From GCA-2693325 sp036343635 (GTDB lineage Bacteria > Latescibacterota > UBA2968 > UBA8231): a DNA stretch of 64,000 bases. Within the stretch, counting starts at the first letter, position 1. Each line of letters opens with the position of its first letter. Shown here piece by piece: positions 62,565 through 64,000 of this stretch. The notes below the pieces were generated by a model. It saw only the letters and a program-made list of their open reading frames with translations. It did not search any database and was not told the DNA's origin. The position numbers and the translations under genes are program-made. The stretch spans positions 39,631 to 103,630 of the forward strand of contig JAYYVF010000115.1 in the NCBI GenBank assembly GCA_036343635.1, read 5' to 3'.

Positions 62565-63389
62565 ATGAATTTTTTGCTCTTCGTAATTTTAATTTTCTTT
62601 ATAGCTAATCCAACCAATGCCGATATTCGCCTAGCATCGTTCTATACTGAGAATACGTTGGTCGATTCAAATTTAGAGCGTATCGCCGATATAATTCAAC
62701 AATACGACTTTGTCGCAATTCAGGGATTTAGGGAAACAAAATTAATCGATCCGCTTGTAAGCATCCTTTTCCGTCGTGGTGATTATTATAAGTTCATAGT
62801 ATCCAACCCTACTGGAAACAACGGTAAACGCTATGCTTTTGCATGGCGCGACAAAAAAATTCAAATTGCCAGTCCCCCGCGTTTCATAGATACCCAACTC
62901 GAGCATAAAGCCTTAATAGCGACGTTTCGCTCAGATAAATTTGACTTCATCGCGATTAATTTTCAGAGCCTCTCCACGAAAGATAACACTTCAAAATTAT
63001 TAAATACATACCATGAATCAAACCGTCTCACACCGGATGAATTAGACGTAATCATTTTTGCAGCACTACCAGGGAAAATCCTTCCAAAATTAAGTCCTCT
63101 GGTACAAGTTATACCGGAATCAATCAGTGACACTGTTATCCAACAAGAATTATTCCCAACAATTTATCTCAACAAAAAAAACACTCGAGAGTTCACTGGT
63201 AATGCACAACAAGCAAATCCCAGCCAACTTATCTTTGACAGTAATAAAAATACTCTATATTCAAGACTCGGATGGGCAGAATTTAATAACAGTTTAATTG
63301 ACGATGATCCAAAGCCATCATTGATTCGAAATCACGGTTGGGGAAAAACAAAAATTCGGTTCACGAAGAACAATATTTCTGTTAAATAA
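62565..63389 (+). CDS. Exported, catalytically degenerate DNase-I-fold protein
   Basis: A 274-residue protein with a signal peptide (FLLFVILIFFIANPTNADIR). DIRLASFYTENTLVDSN and QQYDFVAIQGFRETKLIDPL follow the DNase-I/EEP fold, and KFDFIAINFQSLS continues it. The expected GDFN is replaced by IIFAALPGK and the final SDH is absent (SLIRNHGWGKTKIRF at the end), so nuclease activity is doubtful; it may bind rather than cut. Overlaps the thrS stop by 8 nt. Confidence 0.6.
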   Translation: MNFLLFVILIFFIANPTNADIRLASFYTENTLVDSNLERIADIIQQYDFVAIQGFRETKLIDPLVSILFRRGDYYKFIVSNPTGNNGKRYAFAWRDKKIQIASPPRFIDTQLEHKALIATFRSDKFDFIAINFQSLSTKDNTSKLLNTYHESNRLTPDELDVIIFAALPGKILPKLSPLVQVIPESISDTVIQQELFPTIYLNKKNTREFTGNAQQANPSQLIFDSNKNTLYSRLGWAEFNNSLIDDDPKPSLIRNHGWGKTKIRFTKNNISVK

Positions 63390-64000
63390 TTTCCCGATTG
63401 GCGTTTTTGCCGACTACCATATTTATAGCTTCGTCAATTGTGAGCGGATCAAGGTTCTTCCCATCTCGCAGCCGAATTGATATCTGCCCCTCTTCAACTT
63501 CACGGTCGCCCATAACAAACATATAGGGGATTTTTTGAGATTGTGAATGACGGATTCGTTTGTTTAACGTTTCACTTGCAGCATTTAATTCAACACGTAT
63601 CCCCGCCGATCGGAGTTGGGTATATACCTTTTCTGCATACTCTGCATGTCTTTCGGTAATAGGCAACAGAACAGCTTGGACGGGGGACAGCCACACTGGA
63701 AATGCCCCAGCAAAATGCTCAATAAGGACACCTACAAAACGTTCCAAAGAACCAAATGGCGCTCTATGAATCATAACCGGTCGCTGCATTTCGTTTTGTG
63801 CATCGACATACCCAAGATCAAATCTCTCCGGAAGATTGTAATCTACTTGAACAGTACCTAATTGCCATTCTCTTCCAACAACATCCTTAACAACAAAATC
63901 AATCTTGGGACCATAAAATGCTGCTTCACCTGCTTCCTCGGTAAAAGGCACTTCTAATTGTTCGGCTGCCTTTCTACAGGCTTCTTCAGCCCTATCCCAC
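63382..64000 (-). CDS. thrS: Threonyl-tRNA synthetase, C-terminal part (5' end outside window)
   Basis: Charges tRNA-Thr. The visible part (about 205 codons, reading in from the edge with WDRAEEACRKAAEQLEVP) continues through the class II core: FTEEAGEAAFYGPKIDFVVK, REWQLGTVQVDYNLPERFDL, motif 3 in MIHRAPFGSLERFVGVLIEH, and the anticodon-binding domain to the stop at 63382. The 5' portion lies to the right of the window. Its 3' end overlaps the convergent DNase-I-fold gene by 8 nt. Confidence 0.96.
   Translation of the reverse strand, partial: WDRAEEACRKAAEQLEVPFTEEAGEAAFYGPKIDFVVKDVVGREWQLGTVQVDYNLPERFDLGYVDAQNEMQRPVMIHRAPFGSLERFVGVLIEHFAGAFPVWLSPVQAVLLPITERHAEYAEKVYTQLRSAGIRVELNAASETLNKRIRHSQSQKIPYMFVMGDREVEEGQISIRLRDGKNLDPLTIDEAINMVVGKNANREII

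Noticed and set aside
1..64000. CRISPR array, transposase, integrase, phage or rRNA genes
   Set aside because: I looked for regularly spaced repeats, terminal inverted repeats with a transposase frame and ribosomal RNA motifs and found none.

Overview
The window looks like chromosome from a motile, free-living, diderm (Gram-negative-type) bacterium. Evidence for two membranes: P- and L-ring flagellar genes (flgI, flgH, flgA), an Mla-type lipid transport operon with an outer-membrane-like protein, several lipoproteins and lgt. Base composition is moderately AT-rich throughout, genes are densely packed with many 1-11 nt overlaps, and I see no insertion sequence, prophage, CRISPR array, rRNA or tRNA. 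The FliW-CsrA pair, sigma-54 and sigma-28 flagellar promoters, formylglycine-enzyme-like (SUMF1) and CBM9-like proteins, a TRAP transporter and several sugar-type oxidoreductases suggest an uncultured aquatic lineage (Latescibacterota-like or deltaproteobacteria-like). That placement is an inference; no marker here settles it.

Region 1 (1-19,962, all minus strand) is a flagellar locus read from right to left: flgF-flgG-flgA-flgH-flgI-flgJ-flgN-flgK-flgL, then fliW-csrA, a 1381-residue protein with three glycosyltransferase-2 domains and TPRs, two different flagellins, flaG, and a very large modular fliD that leaves the window. Promoter sequences are readable. There are sigma-54 -24/-12 elements upstream of flgF and of the distal flagellin. 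A sigma-28 element lies upstream of the other flagellin, whose about 157-nt leader carries GGA motifs, one in a hairpin loop and one in the Shine-Dalgarno, as expected of a CsrA target. Rod, hook-junction and ring parts, post-transcriptional control, a candidate flagellin glycosylation enzyme and filament/cap proteins are thus together.

Region 2 (20-35 kb) holds a CBM9-like protein, a SUMF1-like protein, a small MotE-like protein and peptide deformylase on the plus strand. A compact minus-strand operon follows: AAC(3)-like acyltransferase, acyl carrier protein, FkbH-like protein and glycosyltransferase, probably a surface-glycan decoration pathway. Then come an alpha/alpha-toroid protein, a GNAT, rpiA and a translationally coupled catabolic operon (TRAP dctP-dctQ-dctM, amidohydrolase, threonine-synthase-like enzyme).

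Region 3 (35-42 kb, minus strand) has a metallo-beta-lactamase-fold protein joined to a cyclic-nucleotide-binding-like domain, an SDR with an old-yellow-enzyme relative, lgt, and a fatty-acyl-CoA-reductase-like protein. Region 4 (42-49 kb, plus) is a lipid region: diacylglycerol-kinase-like protein, then a tightly coupled Mla operon (MlaD, auxiliary lipoprotein, a predicted outer-membrane barrel protein, STAS-MlaE fusion, MlaF) ending in folA. Region 5 (49-64 kb) is mixed housekeeping and envelope genes: aminotransferase, lipoproteins, nadC, CYTH, malate synthase G, two DNase-I-fold proteins, an L7Ae-like protein, two sugar-type oxidoreductases, proS, a membrane metalloprotease-like protein and the 3' end of thrS.

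Most interesting leads: the outer-membrane barrel inside the Mla operon; the FliW/CsrA/flagellin leader; flagellins under two sigma factors next to the triple glycosyltransferase; and the metallo-hydrolase/cNMP fusion.
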